From Lasioglossum baleicum (Eukaryota > Arthropoda > Insecta > Hymenoptera > Halictidae): a stretch of 64,000 bases of DNA. Below are positions 33,940 through 45,390 of the stretch, piece by piece; the stretch's first letter is position 1, and every line of letters begins with the position of its first letter. The stretch is taken from positions 9,176,001 to 9,240,000 of the forward strand of contig NC_134943.1 in assembly GCF_051020765.1 (NCBI RefSeq). The letters run 5' to 3'. The notes under the pieces are model-generated. The model was not told where the DNA came from, did no database searches, and was given only the letters and a program-made list of their open reading frames with translations. A program made the position numbers and the translations under genes.

Positions 33940-34010
33940 TTCTGCTAGAGCGAGTGATATATCGAGCCAGATAGACAGAGATGATGAGAGAGAGAGAGAG
34001 AGAGAGAGGA
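33867..34010 (+). repeat. 20-bp tandem repeat and two (GA)n arrays
   Basis: AGAGATACATTCAGCTAGA occurs twice head to tail (33867-33886 and 33887-33906). It runs into (GA)n at 33903-33934; a second (GA)n array lies at 33986-34008. A third, changed version, GACAGATTCTGCTAGAG, is at 33935. Confidence 0.9.
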
Positions 34011-36136
34011 ACGAAGCCCTTGTATTCACAGCGGGCCGGTGGCGTTACTTGGGCGAATCTCGGTGTAGAATGTGGATGACACTAACCATCGGTGCCGGGG
34101 GTATATCCGTCGGTTAATGGGCGTCGATAGTCGCCGTTGATGACGGCGACGGTGCATGGCGGTAGCAGCTGTCGTTACCCAGAGCCTGCGAGCTTGCTCG
34201 TGACTAATCCCGCATTCCGATTCACCATAACCTGCCCCGCGCCACGGACCTACCCCTATACAGCGGCGATTAAGCGTGGCAGGGTTGCCCCCGGTCTGCT
34301 TGCTTGCTTGCTTGCTTGCTTGTCATCCTGCTTCAAGGAAACCGAATCGATAGCAAGCGTGCCACGCGTCACCGACCCACTGATTCTCTTACTTCTGTTG
34401 CCCGGAAACGGAGGACGGACCTCGCGCCCTTGAAACCACTCCTTCGTCCCTTAACCCCTTGCCCTAAAATCGGCTTCTACGAATCCGTTTTTGTGACGGC
34501 TATAATAATAGTATGTCGAGCGATTACTTAACGCGTCGATAAAAAATGAAAAGATGAAATAATAAAGTGTAAGGACACTTGAACACATTCAGTATTGTCC
34601 TACGATTTTTGACTTATGAAGGATATTAACACTTAATGGGTAACGCGTTAGAATACCGATATAGGAGGTAGGTTCGAAGTGGGTTCCGGCTCGAAAAATC
34701 AAAATTGAATAGCAGGGCGAGGGGTTAATATCGAGGTCCTCGGCCTCGCGGTAATATCGCGCCCGTCGGATATGCAGGATGCAACAACGGATGCGTCGCG
34801 TCTCCGTGGCCGATATTAAAGTGAAATCAGCAGGAAAACGCCGGGCTAATATTTCCTTGCGACGACGACGACGAGCCGGTGCGCCATAGGAAAAGAGGAA
34901 GAGAAGGATGACTATGGTGGCTCCGGCCTGCGAGGGAGCGAAACGGAGCGAAAGGAGCGTAGGGACGTCGAAGGTAGAAGCTTCTGCCCGTGGTGGTGAT
35001 TCCCTTTTGCTCTTGTTTCGGCGACAAGGCGTGGTGAGGCGGGGTGCGAGGCGAGGGAAGAACGGCAAAGATAAAGATAGCGTAGGGGGTTCGGCCGAGG
35101 ATCACAGGACCGGGGGGGAAGGATCGAGGGAAGAAGAAAGGACGGGAAAGGAGAATTAAGCGCGGCGAAAAGGCGAAACTCTCCGCCAATTTTCTTCCTT
35201 TCAGAGCACGATGCGCGCTCACCGCGAACATACCGTAATTGTGTACTTTGTGCTCGCGCTTCGATCAGCGTTCCGTAACGAGTTGTCATACGGCGCAAAA
35301 ACACCGATCGATACCGTATGCATTACGGCCGTGTGTAACGACCGGCACACCGCTACGTGTGCGCCCAGCACACTCTTTCTTTCTTCCTCTTCCTCTATTT
35401 CTATCTTTCTCTTTCTCTCTCTCTCTCTCTCCCCCTGTTCCCCCCGCCACCCTCCCACCGCTGGCCGTATTTCGCGTGCAAACGTGTGCGCCCATTGTGT
35501 CCATGGACACACCCGTTCAGCCTGTCGGAGGCTCAAGTGTAAGCATGCGACCGAATGTCACCGCGCGATAAGCATTCGTCGAACGCGAACCCGCGAAATT
35601 CCAGAGGTGTTTCGATCCTCCGCTTCTTCGGACGACACCAACACACCAAACCGATTCGCTTGGTCGACCTGCTCAACTTCGATCGCATCGATCCACGGGA
35701 ACGCACCGAAACAGTGTCACGTGAACGCCACATGCGCGAATCGCAAAACGATCGTGCAATCCGACGATTCGAGTAGAATGTACACCGATTACTGTACGGA
35801 AATCAGTACGAGTAAGAACGAATGCTTATACGTTCGACTTATAATCAATTCTATTACAACGTATCTGTTTCTTTCTAAATGTGAAAAATCGTGGATGATT
35901 CATCCGCGGCAAATATGAAAGGTGAAGAACACAAGAGAACGAACGCGACGTTTCCCGATGAATCATCTCGATGACCATTCAAACTGCAAAGCTGTTTATT
36001 TAGCATATTATAGATCGATACACAAACCTGTTCAAGCCATTCTTGATCCTAGAAACACATTTCAGTATGAATCGTATCTATTCAACGCAAAAATAACGTA
36101 ATTTTGTGAGAATCTTTCTCCAAACGATGACTCGAT
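34011..36136. other. Unique DNA with a (GCTT)n array
   Basis: A perfect TGCT tetranucleotide array lies at 34297-34322. TTAACCCCTTGCCC at 34451-34464 is another copy of the dispersed motif. 35385-35440 is pyrimidine-rich. Frames at 35211-35918 are in CpG-rich DNA without domains. 35940-36136 is AT-rich and featureless. Confidence 0.45.
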
Positions 36137-36489
36137 GATTCTACCGGAAATTGTTTTACATTCTCGTTCCCATATCAAAATATGAAAAACATTTTTCTTT
36201 GCTTAATATCCCATCATTTACAAAGTTATTACAATTTGTACTGATGGCCTTCGCGTTGTTGACGAGGTTCGTCGCGCAGCGTAGGGGTGTTTGATTTTAT
36301 TCTGGATTAGATTATTGATAGAACCGCCTGAAACTCTTTCCCTACATTTTTATCGACATTTCAGGATATGAACAGCATTTTTCATTCCTCGATATGCGTT
36401 TTCCTTGCAAAGTTATGATAGTGGGTATCGATGGCCTTCGACGACGAAGATCGTGTAGGGGTTGCTTGATTCAGTCCCGGGGTAAGAAA
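36137..36489 (+). repeat. Diverged tandem duplication, about 186-bp units
   Basis: Unit 1 (about 36137-36322) and unit 2 (about 36323-36489) share ATATGAA--CATTTTTC, a GCAAAGTTAT or ACAAAGTTAT, GATGGCCTTCG, TCG-G-AG-GTAGGGGT and TTGATT, in the same order, 174-187 bp apart. Unit 2 has lost about 13 bp. One frame is open in unit 2 but broken in unit 1. Adjacent DNA is not repeated. Confidence 0.7.
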
Positions 36490-37610
36490 ACGTATATTCC
36501 TCTAGTTAAAGGCTGGGGGTGTCGTCGGCGGGTTTGCCTTGTCCCGTTGTTGGCCCTAGCCGGGGAGGAGTCGTTGGCAGAATTTCCATTCTTTCTCGTG
36601 GAGCGTCGGAGCGCGAGAAGTAGGCGCGCGGGCGCGCTCGCCGCGCCGGGAAAGTTTCGCGGCAACAAACTCGCCAACTATTCTCCTCGAGGTTTCGCCG
36701 TTTACGGGCGGAACGAGCGAGAGGGTAGGCCAGACCGCCGCGACTCGGACACGCTATCGATCGGCCGAAGAAAGAAATTTCTTTTTCCAGCGCGCCGCGT
36801 CGCTTTTCGACGACCCGGAAACGGATCGCGGCGTTGCCCGGCGCCGGCCCGGCCCTCTTTTCCGCCTCCTCTCCTCTCCTCTCCCTTCGGCACTGTGTTT
36901 TACTCTCTCTCTCTGCCGGGGCGTCGCGTCGCGCGATCGACGCCTGCCCTCGCGCCACTTTAACAAATTAACTCGTACAATTTCAGTAATTCCTGGTGAC
37001 CTCGGAAGGAATCCGAACACGTTTCTTATTTGAATCCTGGCCCGAGTCCTAGCCAGAGTCCCGAGCGCGTAATTAAAACACCGGGGCAAACTTTAATCCC
37101 TTTAGAGGCGGGATTGAATGCCGATCCCCTTGCCCATGGACGGCCCGATCCGGCCCGTACGTTCCTCTTCCTGTTCGAACTATGAAGGCGCATCGAGCCG
37201 TGTGGGTTGGCGAACGCGAATGACTCACGTAAATTACACAAACCATAAAAATCGATAGCCCCCGTAGCCACACCGCGCCGTACCAAGCCGATTCGACTCG
37301 TTTCCCAAAGAACCACCCTAAACTCCCTCGTTTTCGCCACACCGTTTCTGACCTCCGGAAACGAACTACGCGGCCGGAGCGAAACGAAGACGCATCCGGA
37401 AGATTTCCCGGGTTTTTCGACGGAACGTTACAGCAAGGGGAGCTCGGGGAAAACGGCAGAGAGGAACGAGGCGAAACGAGTTGGTCGCGTTCCGCTCGCG
37501 TGTGTCGCGTCGAGCCTGTTCCGCATCGGAAACGCGCAACGTCGATTTTCCCGCGCGCAGCTGCTTCGTGCCCCAATTACGAGAACCGATCAAGACGGCC
37601 GCCACTTATA
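36490..37610. other. GC-rich unique DNA, no gene seen
   Basis: Very CpG-rich (36590-36960), which lengthens chance frames on every phase (up to 189 codons). A pyrimidine patch lies at 36860-36920. No repeat or domain is recognised. Confidence 0.45.
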
Positions 37611-37787
37611 CAGGGTGATTCTTTTGATAGAGTCACCAAACCCAGTCGAATTCAATCCCTATACTTTCTCAAGGTTCTGCTCAATACTGTGAAGCATCAT
37701 TAAGTTGATTCCCTCATCGACGAATCGTTAATTAGAACAATGTGGAGCCTCTGTGGGTTCTCCACATTTGCCAAGAAACTCACCCTG
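37611..37787. mobile_element. Possible 177-bp inverted-repeat element
   Basis: It starts CAGGGTGATTCTTTTGA after TATA and ends with CCAAGAAACTCACCCTG; the two ends are complementary at about 12 of 16 positions (CAGGGTGA-TTTCTT type). A hairpin TGTGGAG/CTCCACA occupies 37741-37766. CAGGGTG-type ends are common in insect DNA transposons. No matching target duplication was found. Confidence 0.4.
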
Positions 37788-38905
37788 CCTAAGATTAAAC
37801 AGAAACAGAGAAGATGGTGGCTCATTGGCTCGTCAAGCTATCTATGAGAGAGCGATGAGCGAAAATTGGCAATGGCGAGCGACCCGACATTACCTCGGAG
37901 ATAACGACATCGTTAGAGGACCCTGGCCGTACTGTGGCGAAGGCGGAAGTGCCTCTCACAAGACAGCGCTTAGAATCTAGACAGTGTAATAACATTTCCA
38001 CCACGTCCCCTTCTACAATTTTCTACAGGACTTCAAAATAATATTACAAAGGTTGCTCAAACAATTAAAGTTCGTAGCTTAAGCCTGGCTAAGCCCCCAA
38101 AGATCCTTATCCTCAAGGACACAATAACTTGCAAATCTTTTTCCTTCGAAAAAATCGCATTGCACCAAAGCGTTTCCTAATTCGAGATCTCAGGGAACCT
38201 CCCTTTTACCGCAGATTGGTTAGCGCACGGTTACGCCAACGCTGACATATTTGGCACACATCGACGTCGGTCGGGAGCAGAAATTTCGAACATATAGGCG
38301 CTCGTTAACAGTAAATTCTTGGGCGATGGGAGGACGGGGCTGGCCTCGTGGGCTCGACAAAACTTTCCAGGCGAGTCCCGCGGCGGCTCCCTTCGATCCC
38401 TAAGCCACCCTCTTTTTGCCGGGTCTGGTGGCACGACGGGACCGTGGTGCGTCGGAGTGGTGAGACCAGGACCTACCCCAAATCGCCCGTTAGGCCTTTC
38501 GGCGGCCTGCCACTGGTATACTGGCAGTGGTGCTGCTGCTGCTGTCGCTGTTGCAGCCTGGTGCAGCCGGTCAACAGTTTCCCAGCCGACATCCGGCCCT
38601 AACCTTCCGCACGGGGGACCTCGTTGCGTTCGCCGAGCAGCGAAACAAATGTCCCGCCGTTTCGCGTACAGTCCATCGCGAAAGTATTTTTTCGCCGGAA
38701 CCCCCGTTTTTCGACGCAACCCTTCGCACGTTTCGGCTCCGAAACCGAGACGCGTTTCCACAATACTTGCCAAACGAAAGCGACGAATGTGAATGATAAA
38801 AGACGTCCTATTAGCTGTGCAAATTGATTCCCGACCCTCGCGATTAGTCATTCGTAGACATCTTTATGCAAAATAAAAATGTTGCACCAGAATCGCAACA
38901 AACCG
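37788..38905. other. Unique DNA; one frame with a hydrophobic start
   Basis: A + strand frame runs from a stop at 38491 to a TGA at 38794-38796. Its first part (38521-38570) encodes a Leu-rich, signal-peptide-like stretch ending QPGAAGQQF, produced by CTG repeats. There is no ATG between the stop and this stretch, so it is not called. Nothing else was seen. Confidence 0.35.
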
Positions 38906-39258
38906 CAGTGACATAGAAATTTATTTTCTCTCTTAATATCTTCAATAGGTTGAAAATAATATAAAAGAATGTTTAAATTCGTCTAACGTTTTCAATGTTT
39001 GAAATTACAGCTACTCATTTTTCTTATAAATGCATACAATCGAGTCCCATTAATATTCAGACACTCTTATAAAGACGATAACGTTTTTAGCATTGGACCA
39101 TACGACTTGAAGTTTCTTCAGAAGCTAGAACAATTGGTGTGCCACGTTAGATGAAAAAGAATATTTTTCGAGACAATTGAAATTGGTAAGAATCGCAATG
39201 AAAATACTGAAAGTTCTGGAATTTAAATGCTTGTGAAACAAAGAACCAGTGGTCACTG
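38906..39258. mobile_element. Possible 353-bp element with CAGTGAC ends
   Basis: An AT-rich segment begins CAGTGAC at 38906 and ends GTCACTG at 39258. AACCG is found immediately outside both ends (38901-38905 and 39259-39263), consistent with a 5-bp target duplication. The inverted match does not extend clearly beyond 7 bp. The interior has a CATTAATATTCAGACAC motif. No coding frame. Confidence 0.35.
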
Positions 39259-39263
39259 AACCG

Positions 39264-41495
39264 TGGCAGGTGTAGCGACTCTTCATATTTTTAGGAAGCC
39301 AACGTTCGTCGTTCGAATCGTCGTGGTTTTAGATAGTTGCTGATTGTTTTGACGAGTCGGAGAAGCGTCTATCGAGATCGACATTTTCGAGCGTGCTGTG
39401 AAAATATGTTCTACGAGTTTGGGACTGGATTCAGCGGTTTCGGAAGTGGAACCGTGGTTCGATCGCAGGAACACGTTGTCGGACACCGTGACGGACGTAA
39501 TCGGATGCCGGTAACGATTCACCGGAATCGGCATCGCTTCTTCGGCCGATTCGCGAGCGTCCGATCGATTGGCCAGCGGCTCGCAGGCTGTTTTTCGACG
39601 GAGAGTCGAGCTCTCGCCGCTGGCCTCGTCGCAAATCCGATTAACCCGACCCGGACGCTGTAAACGGAGAAGCCTCGTGTCTTATTAATGGCCGACCGGC
39701 TCGAACCGAAACGAGAATGCTCGAAAAACACGAAGGGAAGCCTAGTGAGCGGCGTTCGAGCGCCGTCCCTCTTTCTCCTGTCTTACTCCAGCCGCGCGAA
39801 AAGTCTTGGCTGGAATATATCGCGAATTCGGCGAACGAGCGAGGCGACTCTACATGTACGCGTTCGTGTGCCTCGAGCAGAGCTTACGGCGATCGAGGAA
39901 CCGTAGCCACGTTGAAATTGGACGCTCTACGCGCCACGGAAACGCGATTTATTCGCCGGCTGCACTTTTAGCCCGCACGCATGTGTGTACGCAAGGTCAT
40001 TGACGCGGTACACTTTTATCGTTAAGTATGGTCGGCGATGAGTGGTTTGCACGCGGTCGGATCCCGTTTTTTTTCAGTCCTCCGCCTCTCTCTCTCTCTC
40101 TCCTCTTCTCTCCTCTCTTCTGTTACTCCTCCTCCTCTGCTCCTCCTTCTCCTACTACTACTCCTCGTGTTCTCGTATCCTGTGTCGGAATCGAGCGGGT
40201 GACGCTTCCGGTGCTCCCGCGGCTTAGAAAACCTTTTCTTTCCCGATTCTGCCAAAAAATCGATCGGTATATCTCCCAGCTCGATCGCGTTCGTTGAATA
40301 GCCAAGTCGATTTTCGCACACGGGATTCCTCGAAATATCTGTATAGGTACCCATTGGTTCAAACGTTCCTCCATCTTGACGCTAAACATCCTAGAAACCA
40401 TCGGTCGGCGAAAACTTTAGGATTTTACGCGGCTCATGCTATTCGGCACGGTCTCTACGTTGATATTCGGTGAGTGACCCGTAACCGCGTCTCGGCGAAC
40501 GACAACGCCAAACATTTGTGCCGGCTACTGCCCGCGCTGAAAATATCGCGCGAGCAGAGAGGCGAGTAGGCGGCCCGACGCGGGCCCTGACCCTTCCCAA
40601 CGAGGAGCCGACGCCGATGAAATTCGGCGTAGGTCTTAACGAGGCCAATTCCCGTTTCAATGACCGCTCTCTCGCCTACAGGGTGTCCGGGAAATCGCGA
40701 CCCGTTTCGATTCGCCATCGGATCGAGACCTAACGCGAGAGGACGACGGGAACCGAAGCGTTTCCGAGAGTTTTCCCGAGGCGGTACAGTGTTGCTGGCC
40801 GCGTTTTCTTCGATTTTCGCCCGGAAGGAGCGTCGAGATACTTGTTGCTCCGGATCGATCTCTGGGCCACGGAGACCGCGAAAACCGATTCGACGAGATT
40901 CAACGGGAGAATGGCGAACTCTATCTTTCCCCATCTCTCTCTCTTCCTCTCTTTTGGAAAGAGACTGTTCGTTTCGTGCGCGATCCTCAAGGACAAGACT
41001 GTCCCTACCGAAGGGCAGCCTGCAATTTGTTTACCCTCTTTCCCCACGGCTCGCTTGGTTGCGGTCAGCGACAGCTGTACCGGCCGCTAACTTTGTCCAT
41101 TTTAAATTATAAAAGGGAGAGCCGAAGCTGCGCACGCCGTTTCACCGATACCCGTCTCTGTTTAGACCGACGCAAACTTTTGCGAAAATCGACAGACAAG
41201 CGTCTGCTGTAAGGTAGAAATTGGCGGACGATTCCAGCATCGATCCACATGATTTTTCACGAAAAGATTACTCGGGGTCATGGTAGAGATGGTACCGAAT
41301 GTAAGGAGTGCCAACTGACCTCGATATTTTGCGTTCAATTGCTCTAGCGTCGCAGAAAACAAATACCGCTAGCTCCGAGTTGGTAGAAACATCGAAAAAT
41401 TGAGTTAATGCTGTACGATGGATTAGGGACACTGCTTTGGCTCCGTAGAAATCGAGGGCCACAAAACCACGCCTACTCGGGCCTCTATATATATA
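39264..41495. other. Unique GC-rich DNA, no gene called
   Basis: A pyrimidine-rich patch lies at 40080-40160 and ACAGGGTGTCCGGGAAA at 40679-40695 resembles one end of an insect element without a partner. The minus-strand ATG frame 39283-39534 (83 codons) is polar and unrecognised. Other frames overlap on both strands. Confidence 0.45.
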
Positions 41496-42078
41496 CAGTT
41501 AGGCGCAAAACTGATCTTCAAATCAGGATAACTTTTTTATGAATGGACTAAACGAGTTCAATTTCTCTGTAAGGCCAGAAGAATTAGTTTCAGAAAAAAA
41601 TATGTTGAGAAAATGCGTTTGGTCGAAATTGTGAACAACAATAGTAAAAATTCATTTGCAATGTTGATATTGGTCAACTTGTATAATCTATATACGCTCC
41701 GAAAATTTCGTTGAAATTGGTTAATTGGTTTACGAGTTATAAACGATCAAAAGTGGTAAAAATTGCGGTTTTTCTAAATTTTCGGCCTTTTTACCACTTT
41801 TGATCGTTTATAACTCGCAAACCAATTAACCAATTTCAATGAAATTTTCAGAATGTATATAATTTACACGAGTAGACTTAGTTGACTTGAGAAAAGTTGT
41901 AAAAATCAATTTTTACTATCGCTTTTCACAATTCCTATCAAACGCATTTTCTCAACATATTTTTCAGACGTCATTTACTAAACTAATTCTTCTGGCCTTA
42001 CAGAGAGATTGAAGTCGTTTGGTCCATTAATTAAAAAGTTATTCTGATTTAGTGTGTGATCAGTTTTGCTCCTAACTG
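41496..42078. mobile_element. TA-flanked fold-back element, copy B (intact ends)
   Basis: The left end is TA then CAGTTAGGCGCAAAACTGATC; the right end is GATCAGTTTTGCTCCTAACTG then TA. The 583-bp element folds back along nearly its full length, with the turn near 41767-41785. The inner 60-odd bp of each arm (TTGGTTAATTGGTTTACGAG, AACGATCAAAAGTGGTAAAA and complements) are almost perfectly paired. There is no transposase. A TA duplication with CAGT ends points to mobilisation by a Tc1/mariner-type transposase (inference). Copy A is at 14440-15097. Confidence 0.9.
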
Positions 42079-43414
42079 TAAATTGAACCATGTGGAACGG
42101 TCGTTGACGTAGCGATTGAACAATGACGGTCACAATTTGGTTGACAATACAAAATCAACGTAACCAAAGTTGATCAGCCGACCTCGATACTTGGTTTCCA
42201 GCGGCTCCATCGTCGCGGAAATAAAAGCCGCGAATTTTCCAAGAGGGAACAGTCCGAAAGCAGTGACGCAGAGTCGGCCGAAACAGCGAAAGAAGGAGAC
42301 GGATATCGCGTTCGAGCGATATCGGGTAAAATTTTTACGGTGGTCGCAGCGACGACCGAGAGAAAGAGGGAGAGAGGCAGAATGAGAGGGAGAGGGAACG
42401 CTGGGAGAGCGAGTGAGGCCGAGTATCTCGTCTACGCACATGCACGTGTACGAGCGTGCTGAATTATGCAGCCTGCATATTTTCCGGTCTGTTTGGTGGG
42501 TCTCAAAGCCTAGCCGGTAATCCAGCCAGTCTGCGTGCACACCGGGTGACTCGTCTGCAGGAGGCCCGCAAAACGCGCGAAAATTTTTCAATTTCACAGC
42601 AGGCTGCGCCCGCGAGAGACCTCGCCGAGAGACAGAACGAGAGAGAGAGCGTGAGAAAAACGGGGTGACGTAGGGGGGGGGTGAGGGGCACCGGGAAAAA
42701 GAGACGCGGGGGAGGAAAATCCCCCTCGAGTGTAGGCAGAGACTCGAAACAGGAAATAGAATAACGTTGGAGTTTCTTGCGGGAAGATTTCCGCGAGGCC
42801 ACGCAACCGGGTATCTCGTTTGCGAGACCCGAGAACCGTCGTTTCGACGTCGAAAACCGCCCTGATACTCTCCACCTGCTCACCGACGCGTAAATGATGT
42901 GTCCAATTCGAATACACCCACGCGACCATGTTTCTAAGCATTGACAATCCAAAAAAAAAAACAGGATTTTGTAGTCATCATCGCCTTATTCGACAAGTAT
43001 CTGCATGCTTAATCAGAATGATTGACTTTTCCTTCGTAGGACTCCCGCGGACCATTGCTGGTAACAAAAGTCGCGTCCAGCTAGATGCAGCTTCATGTAA
43101 AACATTTAATAATCGCGTGTACAGAGATTCGAGCCGGACGTTCTCTAGAAGGTGTACGGTTTTTCCGGAAGCTGCTGGAGAGAGGGAGGGCCCGCGTCGT
43201 CGAACAGCCCGGGGAACAGAGTAGAAGATTTTATTTCCGCGATGTCGAGCAGAGAAGTGGACTCTTTATGCGCCACGGTATCGGGAATAACGTTCGAGTG
43301 TCTCCTCGGAATACAAACAAGCTCGAAGAGCAAACGGGCAATTTGCGATCGTACGGTCCAGTTCGTTACACGAGCGATTAGACTCGTCAAAGCTCGGCCG
43401 GGATCCGGAGCTGG
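42079..43414. other. Unique DNA, no gene seen
   Basis: Purine-rich at 42350-42420 and 42630-42730, including a 9-base G run at 42674-42682. An A run of 11 is at 42951-42961. Frames up to 155 codons on the minus strand have no domains. Confidence 0.45.
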
Positions 43415-43701
43415 TTCTGCTCCGCTCTGCACTCCGCTCTGTTCGGCTCTGCTCTGCTCCGCGCGTTTCAGGCTTCGGCTCCTGGTGCTCTCGCTGGCTG
43501 GCATCGGCTTTTCGTAGGTGCGAGAGCCGTCTCTCCGTTGCTACCGGCAATTAGCCTTCCCGAGCGAGCGGCACACCAAGACGACGCCTCTTACCTGTCA
43601 GCCAGCGATAATAATTGCCGCCAACGGCACCCCGTTTCTCGAGTGGCAATCCCGGTTCCCGTGTTCCCGTTCCTGTTCCCGTTCCCGTTTCCCGTTCCCG
43701 T
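43415..43701 (+). repeat. CTCTG/CTCCG pentamer and CCCGTT hexamer repeats
   Basis: 43415-43463 is an imperfect array of GCTCT/GCTCC pentamers; its complement type (GAGCG/GAGCA) recurs at 59551-59628. 43651-43701 is an imperfect array of TTCCCG hexamers. Low-complexity, not coding. Confidence 0.8.
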
Positions 43702-45284
43702 GGCAGTTTTCTCATCGCCCGCACGGCGCCACCCGCCGCACCGCCGCGCCGCGCGGCTTTCCGTCGAGGTGTCGACACTCAAAAGGTGCCTCGATTAGAC
43801 TTTTCTTTCTTGCTTTCCCGTCGTCGTCGTCACCGCCACCTCCTCCTCCTACATCTCCTCTTTCTCCCTCTCTCTAGTTCCCGTTGCTCTTCTATTTTTT
43901 CTCTCCGACAGTTTGCCTCGACGACCGGGAAAGCGACCGGAAGTAAAGAGATTGCGAGAGAGAAAAACCAACCGGCGGTTTAATAATCGAAGGAACGATG
44001 CGAGAGAGGCAAGGGTGGAGAAATGAAGGGGCTACCGTGGCGTTCGTTCCAGAAAGAGAAAGCGTTCAGGATAGGGTGGCTGTGGGAGAAAGATTCGGGG
44101 TCGTGCGGAACTTTTCCTCGCACCTCGACGACGACGACGGCGGCGGCGGTTGCTCGCCTAACCGCGTTTTTCGCCGCGAGAGATGACTACTCGTTCACGC
44201 GCGCCTCGTCTTTTCGAGACGCCCGAGAGACGAAAGCATTCTCCTTTTTCCCCCGATGCGTCGCGCGTTGGCTCGCTTGCTCCGGCGGCGGGCAGAGCAG
44301 CGGAACAGGGGATCGCGAGCTGTTGGTAAGGTTCAGGTAATTAGCGAAAGGCTAAAAAGTGCCGAGCAACGTGAGTCGGTTCGGATCGGTGCGGTGCGAT
44401 GACCTCGCCGCTCGTTGCAGAAGGGGTGAGAGTTCAGGAGAAACTCCATGAATCGAACTGACATGGTTCTACGAACGCAACCCTCCGTATTCTACCGACC
44501 CTTGATCAATCTGACCGATGCTCCTGTCCCGCTCGTTACCGTCTCCTCCTACGCCGAGCAATTAACCGGTCGGGATGCCACCGAAATCTTCCGGCAAAGT
44601 ATCGCTCCCGTACGTCCCGGATCAAGAAACTCAATTACGTGATCTGTCAATCTCGTGTGGATTGACGATTTTGACCGATGTGCGCCACAGGTTGCCACAA
44701 GATGAGATAAATTACCAGTCGATTCTTTTCCGCGATTTCCGTTTTTCCGGCGGAGTTTCAAGTTGGCCGAACCGACTGTTTCGGTCTGATTCGGATAGCA
44801 GTCGGACACAAAAGCGGCGCGAGCCCAGCCACGCGAGCTCGAACAGCTCGGAGCGGCACGCGGAGCAGAGCGACTCGACAAAAAGCCTCTCGCGAGCTAG
44901 TTTCTTCGGTCTAGCCCCGATACGAACGGGCACGCGGCTTTTTCCCGAACGCGCCGGATTTTTCGCGGGCCCGTTGTTCCACCCTGAAAACGATGCGTAC
45001 GCCCAATCGAACACCCCGTCCATTACGCAGCTTCTACACACGGTTTTCGGGAGGTCAATCAGCTGATTGCAGCGCGACTCGACAAGATAATGGGCGGGGG
45101 TGGAAAAGAGCGTCGAGCCGCGCCTTTTGGTGCGTGGAAAAAATAATTACGACTGTGCACGGAATCGGGAGAATTAATTTGTATAGTTGTAGAGAAACGT
45201 ACCACCGGGAGCAGGGGAGGTTCTCCTAAAATTTACAGAATGCAGTTGTAGATATGATGCATTATGTAGATAGAAAAACTAATC
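43702..45284. other. Unique GC-rich DNA, no gene seen
   Basis: There is a GCC/TCC triplet patch at 43820-43880 and a GACGAC/GGCGGC patch at 44128-44150. Frames up to 163 codons occur on both strands over the same bases. No RNA gene or repeat is recognised. Confidence 0.45.
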
Positions 45285-45390
45285 CCTTGAAAAATGAAAT
45301 TCTTTCAACGGGAATGTATTTTTATTTTGTTGTTCGTATGTAGCCATTGGGGGACATATAGTGAAATTAATCGTAGAGCAAGGGGTTAAT
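45285..45390 (-). repeat. Dispersed AT-rich repeat, TTAACCCCTTGC family, inverted copy
   Basis: Read on the minus strand it begins TTAACCCCTTGCTCTACGAT, then ACAACAAAATAAAAATACAT and CCCGTTGAAAG, following the order of the copy at 3445-3580. Confidence 0.6.

Noticed and set aside
38494..38796. Frame with a signal-peptide-like Leu stretch
   Set aside because: No ATG between the upstream stop at 38491 and the hydrophobic stretch, which arises from CTG repeats; the acceptor context upstream is poor.
40679..40695. ACAGGGTGTCCGGGAAA as a transposon end
   Set aside because: No complementary end within several kilobases and no AT-rich body; kept only as a note.
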